Shown piece by piece: positions 54,272-61,978 of a stretch of 64,000 bases of DNA. The stretch's first letter is position 1; every line of letters begins with the position of its first letter. This stretch comes from Opitutaceae bacterium. GTDB lineage: Bacteria; Verrucomicrobiota; Verrucomicrobiia; Opitutales; Opitutaceae. The translations under genes were made by a program, and so were the position numbers. The DNA lies in the NCBI GenBank assembly GCA_030693515.1, contig JAUYAK010000057.1:62001-126000 (forward strand), read 5' to 3'. The notes beneath the pieces are model-generated. The model searched no databases, was not told where the DNA came from, and saw only the letters and a program-made list of their open reading frames with translations.

Positions 54272-57200
54272 TTAGAATGTGAAGCTGCTCGAGAGCAGCC
54301 AGCGGGTTTCGTTGGGAATGCGGATGACGGCGATGCTGCCATCGGGATTGGCAGTGACGGGGATGTCCTTGCTGTTGCCCCAGGCGTTGCGGACGTTGAG
54401 CTGGAGTCGCCAGTCGACGTTCTTGAAGATCCGGCGGCGGTAGCTCGCCCATACGTCGCCCGCGAGTTCCTCGGGGCCATAGAAGGGACGATCGAGGTCG
54501 GGGAACTGCGTTTGCATCACGGGATCGCTGTCGGCGATCTGGCTGGTGCTCGTGTAGAGTTTGTTGGTCGCCACGATTTTCTCCTTCAGCGCCTGCCCGG
54601 TGAGGAAGGGGGCGCCGATGGCAACCTTGCCCTGCCAGCGCACCGAGGTGCCGACGCTCATGGCTTTCAGGATCGGATTTTCGAAGCCGCGGAGGTCGTA
54701 GGTGGAGGTGAAGTTGGCGCGCCATTTCCGCTGCTCGGGGGAGACGGCGCCGTCGCGGGCGAGCGTTGCAGCGAGAGGATTGCCGACATTGCTGGCAAAA
54801 CGGGTCGCGGCGGTCTGGCGCTCGGGCAGCGCCGGACCTTGGTCGATGCCGAGCAGGTTGAATTTCACGAGATTCGCGTAAACGGCGTCGGCCACCTGCT
54901 TGGTCAGCTTGGCGGAGCCGCTGACGACGGTCTCCTGCTTCGCGACGTTGAAAGACACGCGCCAGCGCGGGGTGATGTTGCCCACGAGCTCGGTTTCGAG
55001 GCCACGCGCGTCGAGATCACTGGTATCGGTGAGGCCAGCGATGCCGTTGGTGAGCGTGTTGTTGCCGGCGGCGTTGAGGCGCAGGTTGTTCAAGGTGCGC
55101 GTCGGCTCCGGGTGCAGCTGCTGAAACGCGGCGTAGAGCTGCTGGTAGGAGTTGTAGCCGGCGGCGATGACGCCGGGAATCGTGTTGAACGCGATGCCTT
55201 GGGACTGAGCCGTGACATAGCGGCTCATCATGAAATTCGGGTAGGCATAGACGCCACTCGTCGCACCCTGGGCGTTGTTGCTGCTGCTGGTCTGGATGGT
55301 GTGAAAATTATTCACCCGGAGCGAGACGCGGCGGTCGAGGAATTCGATGAGGATGCCATACTCCTTGGTCGTGCCCGCCGGGGCGTCGATGATCTGGCCG
55401 TGCAGGTTGGTGCGAACATTGACGGGATTGAAGTTGCCCGAGGAGTTGTAGAAACCACCGAGTTCGATGCCGAGGGGCAGCTTCTTGGTCAGGAAACGCG
55501 GCACGCGCCCCACGGTGCTCCACGTGAAATTGCGGCCGCGCTCGTCGAGGTTAGGCGTGGAATCGAGACGCAGCGCGGAATTGTCGAGCGTGTCGTCGGG
55601 GTTACGCCGGTTTCCGACACTCGAGAACGTGCGGAGATGATCCCAGCGCCAGCCGACGACGCTGACGAGGTGGTTCTTCAGGAAGTCGCTCTTGAGGCTG
55701 AGGGATTGCGAGTCGATCAGCTGGCGGCTCTTGGAATTGCCGTTCAGGAACCGCAGGACGGACAGGGGTTCGGCGGCCATCCGCTTGTTAGTAAAATCGA
55801 AGAAGCTGACGTTGTAGGTGTCGCCCGACTGGGGCACGCGCGCGGTGACGACATTGGTGATGCGAACGTCGTTGATTGAATTCGCGTTCAGGACGGAGGG
55901 CCCGAGATATTGCTGCACAATGGGTGTCGTGCGGAAGTTGCTGCCGATGGCGGCCTGAAACACGTCGGTGTTGAGATTGCGCGTCGTGCTGGTCCAGCCC
56001 GTGGCGTAGTTGAAGGTGGAGGCGTCGTTGCGGTTGCGCGTGTGAAGGCCGGTGAAGACGTGGTTGCCGAGGGGCAGGCCAAACAGCTTCTTGCCGCGAT
56101 CCTCGAGATCGAGCCGGTAGAAGGCCGTGGCGCGAAACGCCTCGCGGGTGCCGGTCTGCGTGCGATCAGTGATGCCCTGCTGGTCGATAAACGGGCGCCC
56201 GACATTGGGGTTGGGCTGATCATTGGAAAGGAATCGGGCGACATCGATGGAGATGCCACTGGCGGGAGAACCGCCGCCGTTGTTGCCAAACGAAAACGGC
56301 AGCAGGCGCGTCGAGCGCGTCTTCTGCTGGTCATAGGCCAGTTCGAAGCCGCCGCGGCCGCCGAAGAGTTCCTGGGTGAACGCGACGTTACCGACTTGGA
56401 AGACCTGCTCGATATGATTGAGGCCGCCGCTGATCAGTTTTTTTCGGTAATCGAAGATGGCGCGGTTTTGCAGCGTGTAGGCCACGAAGCCGGTGGGCAC
56501 CACGGTGCCGCTGTAAAACGTGTCGATGGCGTCGCGACCGTTCGGATTCTGGGCGTAACGGATCCGGCCCATGATGCCGGCGATCCCGGCCAGCGCCGGA
56601 TTGTTCGAGGTGGAGTAGCCGGGCGTGCTCTGGTTGGCGGCGTCAAAGACCAGTGGAATCTGAATGAAGTAAGGCACGCCGATGCCGGGATTGGCGGCGA
56701 CGATGGCGGAGGAGCTCAGGCGATTATCCACCGTGACCTTGGGCCGATACGAGTAGGTCGGCGAACCCAGCACGAGGCGGGGATCGAGGCCGGTGCCGGG
56801 GATCGAGGCGATGGCGGGGTTGGGCGCCTGGAAGAAATTCAACATCGTGTTGACCGGCGGGATGACATTGACCGGGTTCGACTGGCTGTCGCCCATCTCG
56901 CCGGAGACCCGCACACTGGTCTTGCCGATCCAGCTGGCGGCCTTGCCGTCGCGGAGCACGCCTTCGAGTGAGATGTAGCCGCGACGCTTGCGGTCGAAGG
57001 CGGGCTTCTGCTGGTAGTTGTTGTGCTCGTTGACCGTCGCGACGCGGAACGCGAAACGGCCCTTCACCAGCACGCGGTTGAGATCCAGCGTCGCACGGTA
57101 GGAATCTTCCGAACCGAAGCGGGCGCCGATCACCGTGCGGTTGCGCTGGAGCTGAGGGTGGATGATGGAGCTCTCGATGATGCCCGCGGGGTTGCCGATG

Positions 57201-58033
57201 CCAAAGAGCAGTGAGTTCGGACCGCGCGCGATGGTGACGCCGGAGGAATTATAGGCGTCGAACGGGATATCCGTGAGGAAATAATCGCGCGTGGTCGTGG
57301 CCGCGCCGATGCCGCGCACGCGGTTGTTGCCCTGGGGATTCTCGCGGCTCTCCGATTGATCGGGCCGGCCGGATTCCGTCGCGCCACCGGCAAAATTGCC
57401 AAAAACGCCGCCGATTTCCGTCGCGGTGGTAAGCGAGAGGAGTTCGCCGAGATTGGTCGAGGCCGTGTCGGCGAGAAACTCTGGCGTGATGATGCTGATG
57501 GCGGCGCCCACGTCGCGCAGCGCCGTGTTGATGCGCGTGCCGGCGAGGGTGCTGGCCGCCGAATAGCCGACCGCGTCGTTCTCGCTGACAACAAACGGAT
57601 TCAACGTGACGGTCTCTTCCTGGGCACGTTCGCCGGAATCGGAACGGACGACTGGACGCCGGCCATCGGTCGGGCGGAGGCTGGGCGCGGCCGAGGCCAC
57701 CGGACGCACCGCGTAGGCGCCCGTCGTCGGCTCGCGGGTGGCGCCCAGGCCCGTCCCGGCGAGGAGCGCGTCGATGGCCTCCTGCGGCGTGAAGCGGCCC
57801 GCGACGGCGTTGGTGCGCACGGCGAGCGTATTCTCGCTCGGAAACGCGATCTCGACCTCGGCTTGGGCGGCAAAGCGCTTGAGCGTCTCGCGCGCTTCCC
57901 CGGCCGGCACGATGAAATTGCGGGCCGTCTCCGCCGCGGCGGCGAACACTCCGATTACCGAAGCAAGAAAGAAGACAATAGTGCGGCCGGCGCGACGCGC
58001 ACGCAGGTAGGACAAGGGGTCAGGGCAGTTCAT
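54272..58033 (-). CDS. TonB-dependent receptor with N-terminal STN signalling domain
   Basis: The 1253-residue protein has a signal peptide ('GRTIVFFLASVIGVFAAAAE'). A secretin/TonB short N-terminal domain follows ('NFIVPAGEARETLKRFAAQA', 'GRFTPQEAIDALLAGTGLGA'), then an 'LNPFVVSENDAVGY' TonB-box region. The plug contains 'INTALRDVGAAISIITPEFL' and 'GVTIARGPNSLLFGIGNPAG'. The very large barrel ends 'RWLLSSSFTF'. ATG 58033 gives the signal peptide; the frame is open to 58114 without one. It lies 96 bases downstream of a FecR-type gene and an ECF sigma gene, so the STN domain probably signals ligand occupancy to FecR. The ligand is unknown. Confidence 0.93.
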   Translation of the reverse strand: MNCPDPLSYLRARRAGRTIVFFLASVIGVFAAAAETARNFIVPAGEARETLKRFAAQAEVEIAFPSENTLAVRTNAVAGRFTPQEAIDALLAGTGLGATREPTTGAYAVRPVASAAPSLRPTDGRRPVVRSDSGERAQEETVTLNPFVVSENDAVGYSAASTLAGTRINTALRDVGAAISIITPEFLADTASTNLGELLSLTTATEIGGVFGNFAGGATESGRPDQSESRENPQGNNRVRGIGAATTTRDYFLTDIPFDAYNSSGVTIARGPNSLLFGIGNPAGIIESSIIHPQLQRNRTVIGARFGSEDSYRATLDLNRVLVKGRFAFRVATVNEHNNYQQKPAFDRKRRGYISLEGVLRDGKAASWIGKTSVRVSGEMGDSQSNPVNVIPPVNTMLNFFQAPNPAIASIPGTGLDPRLVLGSPTYSYRPKVTVDNRLSSSAIVAANPGIGVPYFIQIPLVFDAANQSTPGYSTSNNPALAGIAGIMGRIRYAQNPNGRDAIDTFYSGTVVPTGFVAYTLQNRAIFDYRKKLISGGLNHIEQVFQVGNVAFTQELFGGRGGFELAYDQQKTRSTRLLPFSFGNNGGGSPASGISIDVARFLSNDQPNPNVGRPFIDQQGITDRTQTGTREAFRATAFYRLDLEDRGKKLFGLPLGNHVFTGLHTRNRNDASTFNYATGWTSTTRNLNTDVFQAAIGSNFRTTPIVQQYLGPSVLNANSINDVRITNVVTARVPQSGDTYNVSFFDFTNKRMAAEPLSVLRFLNGNSKSRQLIDSQSLSLKSDFLKNHLVSVVGWRWDHLRTFSSVGNRRNPDDTLDNSALRLDSTPNLDERGRNFTWSTVGRVPRFLTKKLPLGIELGGFYNSSGNFNPVNVRTNLHGQIIDAPAGTTKEYGILIEFLDRRVSLRVNNFHTIQTSSSNNAQGATSGVYAYPNFMMSRYVTAQSQGIAFNTIPGVIAAGYNSYQQLYAAFQQLHPEPTRTLNNLRLNAAGNNTLTNGIAGLTDTSDLDARGLETELVGNITPRWRVSFNVAKQETVVSGSAKLTKQVADAVYANLVKFNLLGIDQGPALPERQTAATRFASNVGNPLAATLARDGAVSPEQRKWRANFTSTYDLRGFENPILKAMSVGTSVRWQGKVAIGAPFLTGQALKEKIVATNKLYTSTSQIADSDPVMQTQFPDLDRPFYGPEELAGDVWASYRRRIFKNVDWRLQLNVRNAWGNSKDIPVTANPDGSIAVIRIPNETRWLLSSSFTF

Positions 58034-58129
58034 CGCTCCTATGACCCCGGGCGGATGAACTTCCGTGAAGTCGCGGCAAAGAAACCGGAAAATATGTCGG
58101 CCGCACCACGCCATGCACCGAACGGCACC

Positions 58130-59167
58130 TCAACGCCCGGGCCGGAACGCGATCTCGGTCTCGTTGCGCCACTCGGCGCGCAGGTCGAAGGCGGATTCGA
58201 GGAGGCGCACAAAACCCTCGATATTGTCCGAACGGATGGTGGCGTTGATCCGCAAGGCGCGGAGCGCCGGCGCCGCGAGAATGAGTTGGACGGGATTGCG
58301 CTGGTTCAGGGTGGCCACCACCTCGCCCAGCGGCGCATCCGAAAAATCCAGAAACTTAGGCTGCCATGCGAGGTGCTGAGCCAGATCGGTCTCGGTCAGG
58401 TTCGCGATCGGGGCGGTCGGGGCGGCCTGGTCCAGCGGCAGGACGGCGCGCTGCCTGGCTTCGAGGAGTCGTGCTTCCGTTGCGCCGGGCCCATCCGCCC
58501 CGCGGCCAAACGCCACGCGCCCCTCCGTCACCACCACCTCGACACTGGCCGCGGCGAGCCGGACATTGAAGGCCGTGCCGACGGCGCGGGCGGTCACGCC
58601 CGCCGCATCGACGACAAACGGTCGCGCCGAATCTTTCGAGACGACGAAGTGGGCCTCACCTCGCTCCAGCCGCACCCGTCTCAGCCCCGGGGAAAAATCC
58701 ACGGTGAGGCGCGCACCGCGGTTGAGCTCGACGACCGAGCCGTCATCGAGCACGAGCCGCTCGCAAGGCGCAGCCAGCGCGGTGGACAGGGCACGCGCGG
58801 GCTCGGCGTCGGATGAATGGTCGGCCGGAATCCAAATCACGCAGGCAATCACCGCCGCCGCGGCGAGAGCGAGACTCCGGGCCAGCCAACGCGGTTGCCG
58901 GCGGAACGAAAATATCCCGCGCGGCGCGAGCAGATCGGGATCGGGGGCGGCGGGGACGACCGCGGGCAATCCCGCGATCCGGTCAAACTCCCGCCACGCC
59001 CACCGCCGGCCCCGCAGCGCCTCGCCGTGCCGCGGATCGGCGGCCAGCCATTGTGAAAACGCGTCCTGCTCCGCCGGGGTGAGCCCGCGCTCGTGGCGCA
59101 CGACCCAGAGGGCGGCCTCGCGCGCGACGGCGCGGGGGACCTCGGCCGGTCTCGTCTCCGGGTTCAT
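58130..59167 (-). CDS. FecR-type anti-sigma factor
   Basis: The 345-residue protein has a cytoplasmic DUF4880 domain ('AREAALWVVRHERGLTPAEQ', 'FSQWLAADPRHGEALRG'), one membrane helix (about 108-126, 'SLALAAAAVIACVIWI'), a FecR domain ('CERLVLDDGSVVELNRGARL', 'GVTARAVGTAFNVRLAAASV') and a C-terminal secretin-like domain ('FLDFSDAPLGEVVATLNQRN'). In this family the N-terminal part holds the ECF sigma factor and the periplasmic part contacts the receptor's STN domain. Its ATG overlaps the sigma factor stop codon by four bases (59164-59167), the classical fecI-fecR arrangement. Confidence 0.93.
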   Translation of the reverse strand: MNPETRPAEVPRAVAREAALWVVRHERGLTPAEQDAFSQWLAADPRHGEALRGRRWAWREFDRIAGLPAVVPAAPDPDLLAPRGIFSFRRQPRWLARSLALAAAAVIACVIWIPADHSSDAEPARALSTALAAPCERLVLDDGSVVELNRGARLTVDFSPGLRRVRLERGEAHFVVSKDSARPFVVDAAGVTARAVGTAFNVRLAAASVEVVVTEGRVAFGRGADGPGATEARLLEARQRAVLPLDQAAPTAPIANLTETDLAQHLAWQPKFLDFSDAPLGEVVATLNQRNPVQLILAAPALRALRINATIRSDNIEGFVRLLESAFDLRAEWRNETEIAFRPGR

Positions 59168-59697
59168 GGGCTGCGGGAGAAATGACCGCGCGCCCGGAAA
59201 AACTCCGCGCACTTGTCCAAACCGATGGCGCTCTGGGTCTCGACGGTGTGCTCGGAAATGCCGAGCCGGGCGGCGACCTCCTTTTGCGGGAGGCCGTAGA
59301 TGCGGCGCAGCGTAATCACCTGCCGGCAGCGCTCCGGCAGGGCCTGGATCGCGTCGATCAACACGCGAAATTCCTCCAGCCGGGCGACGGTCTCACGGAT
59401 GTCCTCATGCTCATCCAAGACCCCGCCGAGGTCTAAATCCCCCAAAGGTTCCGTGGGTTTTCTTTCGCGATCGCGGAGCCGGTTGAGCGCGAGGTTGCGC
59501 CCGGCGACGAACAACAGTGCCTTGGCCGAGAGCACCGCGCCGTTCTCCCGGGCGCGCAGCACGCGCAACACCGCCTCCTGCACGACATCCTCGGCATCGG
59601 CGACCCCGGGAAACCGGCTGGTCAGCCACGCCCGCAGCATGGACTCGTGCGGCTGCACCTCGTCCGCATACCACTGCGGGATGCCCGCTGCAGGCAT
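59164..59697 (-). CDS. ECF sigma factor (FecI-like)
   Basis: The 177-residue sigma-70 family protein has region 2 ('SMLRAWLTSRFPGVADAEDV', 'VQEAVLRVLRARENGAVLSA') and region 4 ('LPERCRQVITLRRIYGLPQK', 'EVAARLGISEHTVETQ'). It should direct RNA polymerase to the receptor operon when FecR releases it. ATG 59697 was preferred to a TTG at 59754. The gene heads a three-gene set: sigma, anti-sigma, STN receptor. The 257 bases upstream hold only a DUF1552-tail remnant. Confidence 0.93.
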   Translation of the reverse strand: MPAAGIPQWYADEVQPHESMLRAWLTSRFPGVADAEDVVQEAVLRVLRARENGAVLSAKALLFVAGRNLALNRLRDRERKPTEPLGDLDLGGVLDEHEDIRETVARLEEFRVLIDAIQALPERCRQVITLRRIYGLPQKEVAARLGISEHTVETQSAIGLDKCAEFFRARGHFSRSP

Positions 59698-59810
59698 GGC
59701 GCGGGATATTTCGGATCGGGGTGAATCCACGGGCGCAAGCTTGCGGGCGGGCAAATCACTGCAAGCCCGAATCCAAGATTGGCGGCCCGCTGGCCGGCGA
59801 TGGTGCGCGC

Positions 59811-59895
59811 CTCAGCCCAAGACCAAGGGTCCGCTGGCGCAAAAATCCATCTTGCCGAAGGTCGCCATCTTGCGGCCCGCGCCGTGGGAAGCGCG
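59811..59895 (-). pseudogene. Remnant of a DUF1552 gene 3' end
   Basis: Read on the minus strand, this segment encodes 'RASHGAGRKMATFGKMDFCA' and then 'SGPLVLG' and TGA (59811-59813). The intact DUF1552 protein at 60662 ends 'LAHGVGHTIATFGKADFCTA' and 'GPLALG'. About 18 of the last 26 residues match at the same distance from the stop. No start or longer frame exists, so it is the decayed end of a second DUF1552 copy or a partial duplication about 0.85 kb from the intact gene. Confidence 0.7.
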
Positions 59896-59954
59896 CCGCC
59901 CACGCCGGCGCGGCACGCTTGACCGGCGCACTGTGCGCCGCAAAACAACGGGTC

Positions 59955-60626
59955 ATGCATCAGCCCGCCCGAAAACGGAATATCGCCGCCACGGTGTTGC
60001 TGGTCCTGCTGGTCACCCTCGCGTTGGCCTACGCGTTTTCAGTTCCGCGACAAACGCTCATTTTCGTCAACACGGTGATTGCGACAGCGGCCTTCATCGC
60101 CGCGATCTTCACCGTCATGCTGCAGATCGATGTCAGACGGTTCGACCGCCTGAAGCGGGGCGAGGGCGTGCTCGCGACCTGGACGGTCGCTCCCGAGCAG
60201 TGGGCGCGGTTTGGAGCCAGCAGCCGCGAGTGGGATACCCGCCCGGGCATCGGTTCCAACACGGTCGATCTCGCGCAGGCGGCGGAGGCCGGCGGCATCC
60301 TCATCACGGTCTCCGACAACGCGCTGCTCGTCGGCCGCGATTTTTATTCGCTGGAGAAAAGCACGAAGGTGCGCGTCTACGACACCTGGATGGAATTCAA
60401 CACCTACAACCCCGGCTCCGCGAAGACGAGCGGCCGCCACTTGATCCAGCGTGTGCCCGTCGCACCCGGAGCCGAGGCCTCCGCCCGGCGCATTGCGCAA
60501 CACTACACCCAGGTGTATGCGGCCGCAGTGGCGGCCCCCTTCTCGCGGCTCAAGGCTCTCCTCGTGGTCGGCGGCATCACCCTGTTGCCGGCGCTGGCCG
60601 CGTTGGTAGCGTGGTGGCTGGACTGA
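59955..60626 (+). CDS. Membrane protein of unknown function
   Basis: The 223-residue protein has two N-terminal membrane helices (about 10-28, 'AATVLLVLLVTLALAYAF', and 35-55, 'FVNTVIATAAFIAAIFTVML'). A roughly 140-residue hydrophilic part follows ('VRRFDRLKRGEGVLATWTVA', 'SDNALLVGRDFYSLEKSTKV', 'FNTYNPGSAKTSGRHLIQRV'), then a C-terminal helix (about 203-221). I do not recognise the family. The ATG at 59955 precedes the first helix directly. It is convergent with the DUF1552 gene, separated by 35 bases that include a half palindrome. Confidence 0.75.
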   Translation: MHQPARKRNIAATVLLVLLVTLALAYAFSVPRQTLIFVNTVIATAAFIAAIFTVMLQIDVRRFDRLKRGEGVLATWTVAPEQWARFGASSREWDTRPGIGSNTVDLAQAAEAGGILITVSDNALLVGRDFYSLEKSTKVRVYDTWMEFNTYNPGSAKTSGRHLIQRVPVAPGAEASARRIAQHYTQVYAAAVAAPFSRLKALLVVGGITLLPALAALVAWWLD

Positions 60627-60639
60627 CCGACTAGGCACA

Positions 60640-60660
60640 CGGGCAACGCACCCGCCCTAC
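60640..60660. repeat. Possible half-unit of the GTAGGG family
   Basis: In reverse complement this reads GTAGGGCGGGTGCGTTGCCC followed by GT, with the family start GTAGGGCGGGT and short CGGG/CCCG arms. Only one unit is present. It lies between convergent stop codons. Confidence 0.45.
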
Positions 60661-60661
60661 C

Positions 60662-61978
60662 CTACCCCAGCGCCAGCGGACCGGCGGTGCAAAAGTCGGC
60701 CTTGCCGAAGGTCGCGATCGTGTGGCCAACGCCGTGGGCGAGTGCGAGGTGCAGGCGGTTGTGCGGGACCTTGTCGAACTTCAGCGCGCGGCCCATCTCA
60801 AACCCGAAGCCGCCGCCGAGGAGCACGAAGGGGATGTTGTCGAGGGTGTGGCTGTTGCCCTTGCCGAGCTCGTTTGTCCAGACGATGAGCGTGTGGTCGA
60901 GCATCGTGCCGCCGCCTCCGGGCTCGGGCGTCGCGGCGAGCTTCTCGGCGAGGTAGCGCACCTCGCCGGCGAACCACGTGTTGATCTTGATGAGCTTTTC
61001 CTGCGCGGCCTCGTCCTTGTCGGGCTCGTGCGAGAGGCCGTGGTGGCCGTCGGTGATGCCGAGCCAGTTCATGCGCGCGCTGCCGACAGACTTGGTGTAT
61101 TGCAGCGTGGCGACGCGCGCCATGTCGTTCGAGAGAGAGTTCACGAGCAGGTCGATCTGCATGCGGCTGAGGCGCGGCACGTGGTCGTTCTGGTCGGCGG
61201 CGACACCGCGCTCGAGCGCGGGCGGCGCCTCGCGGAGCGTCTGGCCCGTGCCATCGGCCAGCTCGCGCTCGAGCTGGCGCACGAGCGTCTCGTGCTCCTC
61301 GAGCATGCGGCGATCCTCGGCGCTCACGAGGCCGCGCACGCGCGCGAGCTCGGCGCGGAGCGGGTCGAGCACGCTGCGCAGGCTCTCGCGATCCTTTATC
61401 CGGCCGTAGACCTTCTCATACATCTGGTAGGGATCGGAGATGGGCGCGACGGGCTTGCCGGAGCCGGCGTAGGACATGCGCGTCCACGGGTCGGCGCGGT
61501 CCTGCACGCCGACGCCGAACTCCAGCGAGCCGAAGCGCGTGCGCGTGCTCTCCTGCGACTGAAAAAAATTCCTGATTTCCTGATCAATCGAGATGCCGCT
61601 GGCCCAGCCGGCGGGCTGGCCGCCACCGCCCATGATGTTGCCGGGGAGCAGCTCGATGGCGGTGAGCAGGCAGCTCATGCCCCGCATGTGGCCGTCGCCA
61701 TCGCCGCGCACGCGGTTGGAGACGCCTTGCAGCGTGAGCATCCGGTCCTTGAAGGGCGCGAGTGGCGCGAGGATTTTTTTCAGGGCGAAATCGCGGCCGG
61801 TTTCGTCCGGCCAGAACTCCGTGGGAATCGTGCCGTTGGGCGAGAAGACGATGATGAGCCGCTGCCGCGGCCGCGCCGGCGCACCCAGCGCCAGGCTGGG
61901 CAGGCCCGTGATGAATGGCAGCACGGCGGCGGAGAGCCCGGCGCGTTTCAGGAAGTCGCGGCGATGGAGGCGGTTCAT
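60662..61978 (-). CDS. Tat-exported DUF1552 protein
   Basis: The 438-residue protein starts with a Tat signal ('HRRDFLKRAGLSAAVLPFIT') and shows the DUF1552 pattern: 'LIIVFSPNGTIPTEFWPDET', 'MLTLQGVSNRVRGDGDGHMR', 'ISIDQEIRNFF', 'DHVPRLSRMQIDLLVNSLSN', 'LGITDGHHGLSHEPDKDEAA' and 'DHTLIVWTNELGKGNSHTLD'. DUF1552 proteins replace DUF1501 as partner of DUF1592-type cytochrome proteins. No reaction is established. Its ATG overlaps the upstream gene's stop by four bases. A decayed copy of its 3' end lies at 59811-59895. Confidence 0.92.
   Translation of the reverse strand: MNRLHRRDFLKRAGLSAAVLPFITGLPSLALGAPARPRQRLIIVFSPNGTIPTEFWPDETGRDFALKKILAPLAPFKDRMLTLQGVSNRVRGDGDGHMRGMSCLLTAIELLPGNIMGGGGQPAGWASGISIDQEIRNFFQSQESTRTRFGSLEFGVGVQDRADPWTRMSYAGSGKPVAPISDPYQMYEKVYGRIKDRESLRSVLDPLRAELARVRGLVSAEDRRMLEEHETLVRQLERELADGTGQTLREAPPALERGVAADQNDHVPRLSRMQIDLLVNSLSNDMARVATLQYTKSVGSARMNWLGITDGHHGLSHEPDKDEAAQEKLIKINTWFAGEVRYLAEKLAATPEPGGGGTMLDHTLIVWTNELGKGNSHTLDNIPFVLLGGGFGFEMGRALKFDKVPHNRLHLALAHGVGHTIATFGKADFCTAGPLALG

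Noticed and set aside
59698-59810. Extra N-terminal part of the sigma factor from a TTG at 59754
   Set aside because: The extension adds a non-conserved segment; ATG 59697 gives the normal ECF length.
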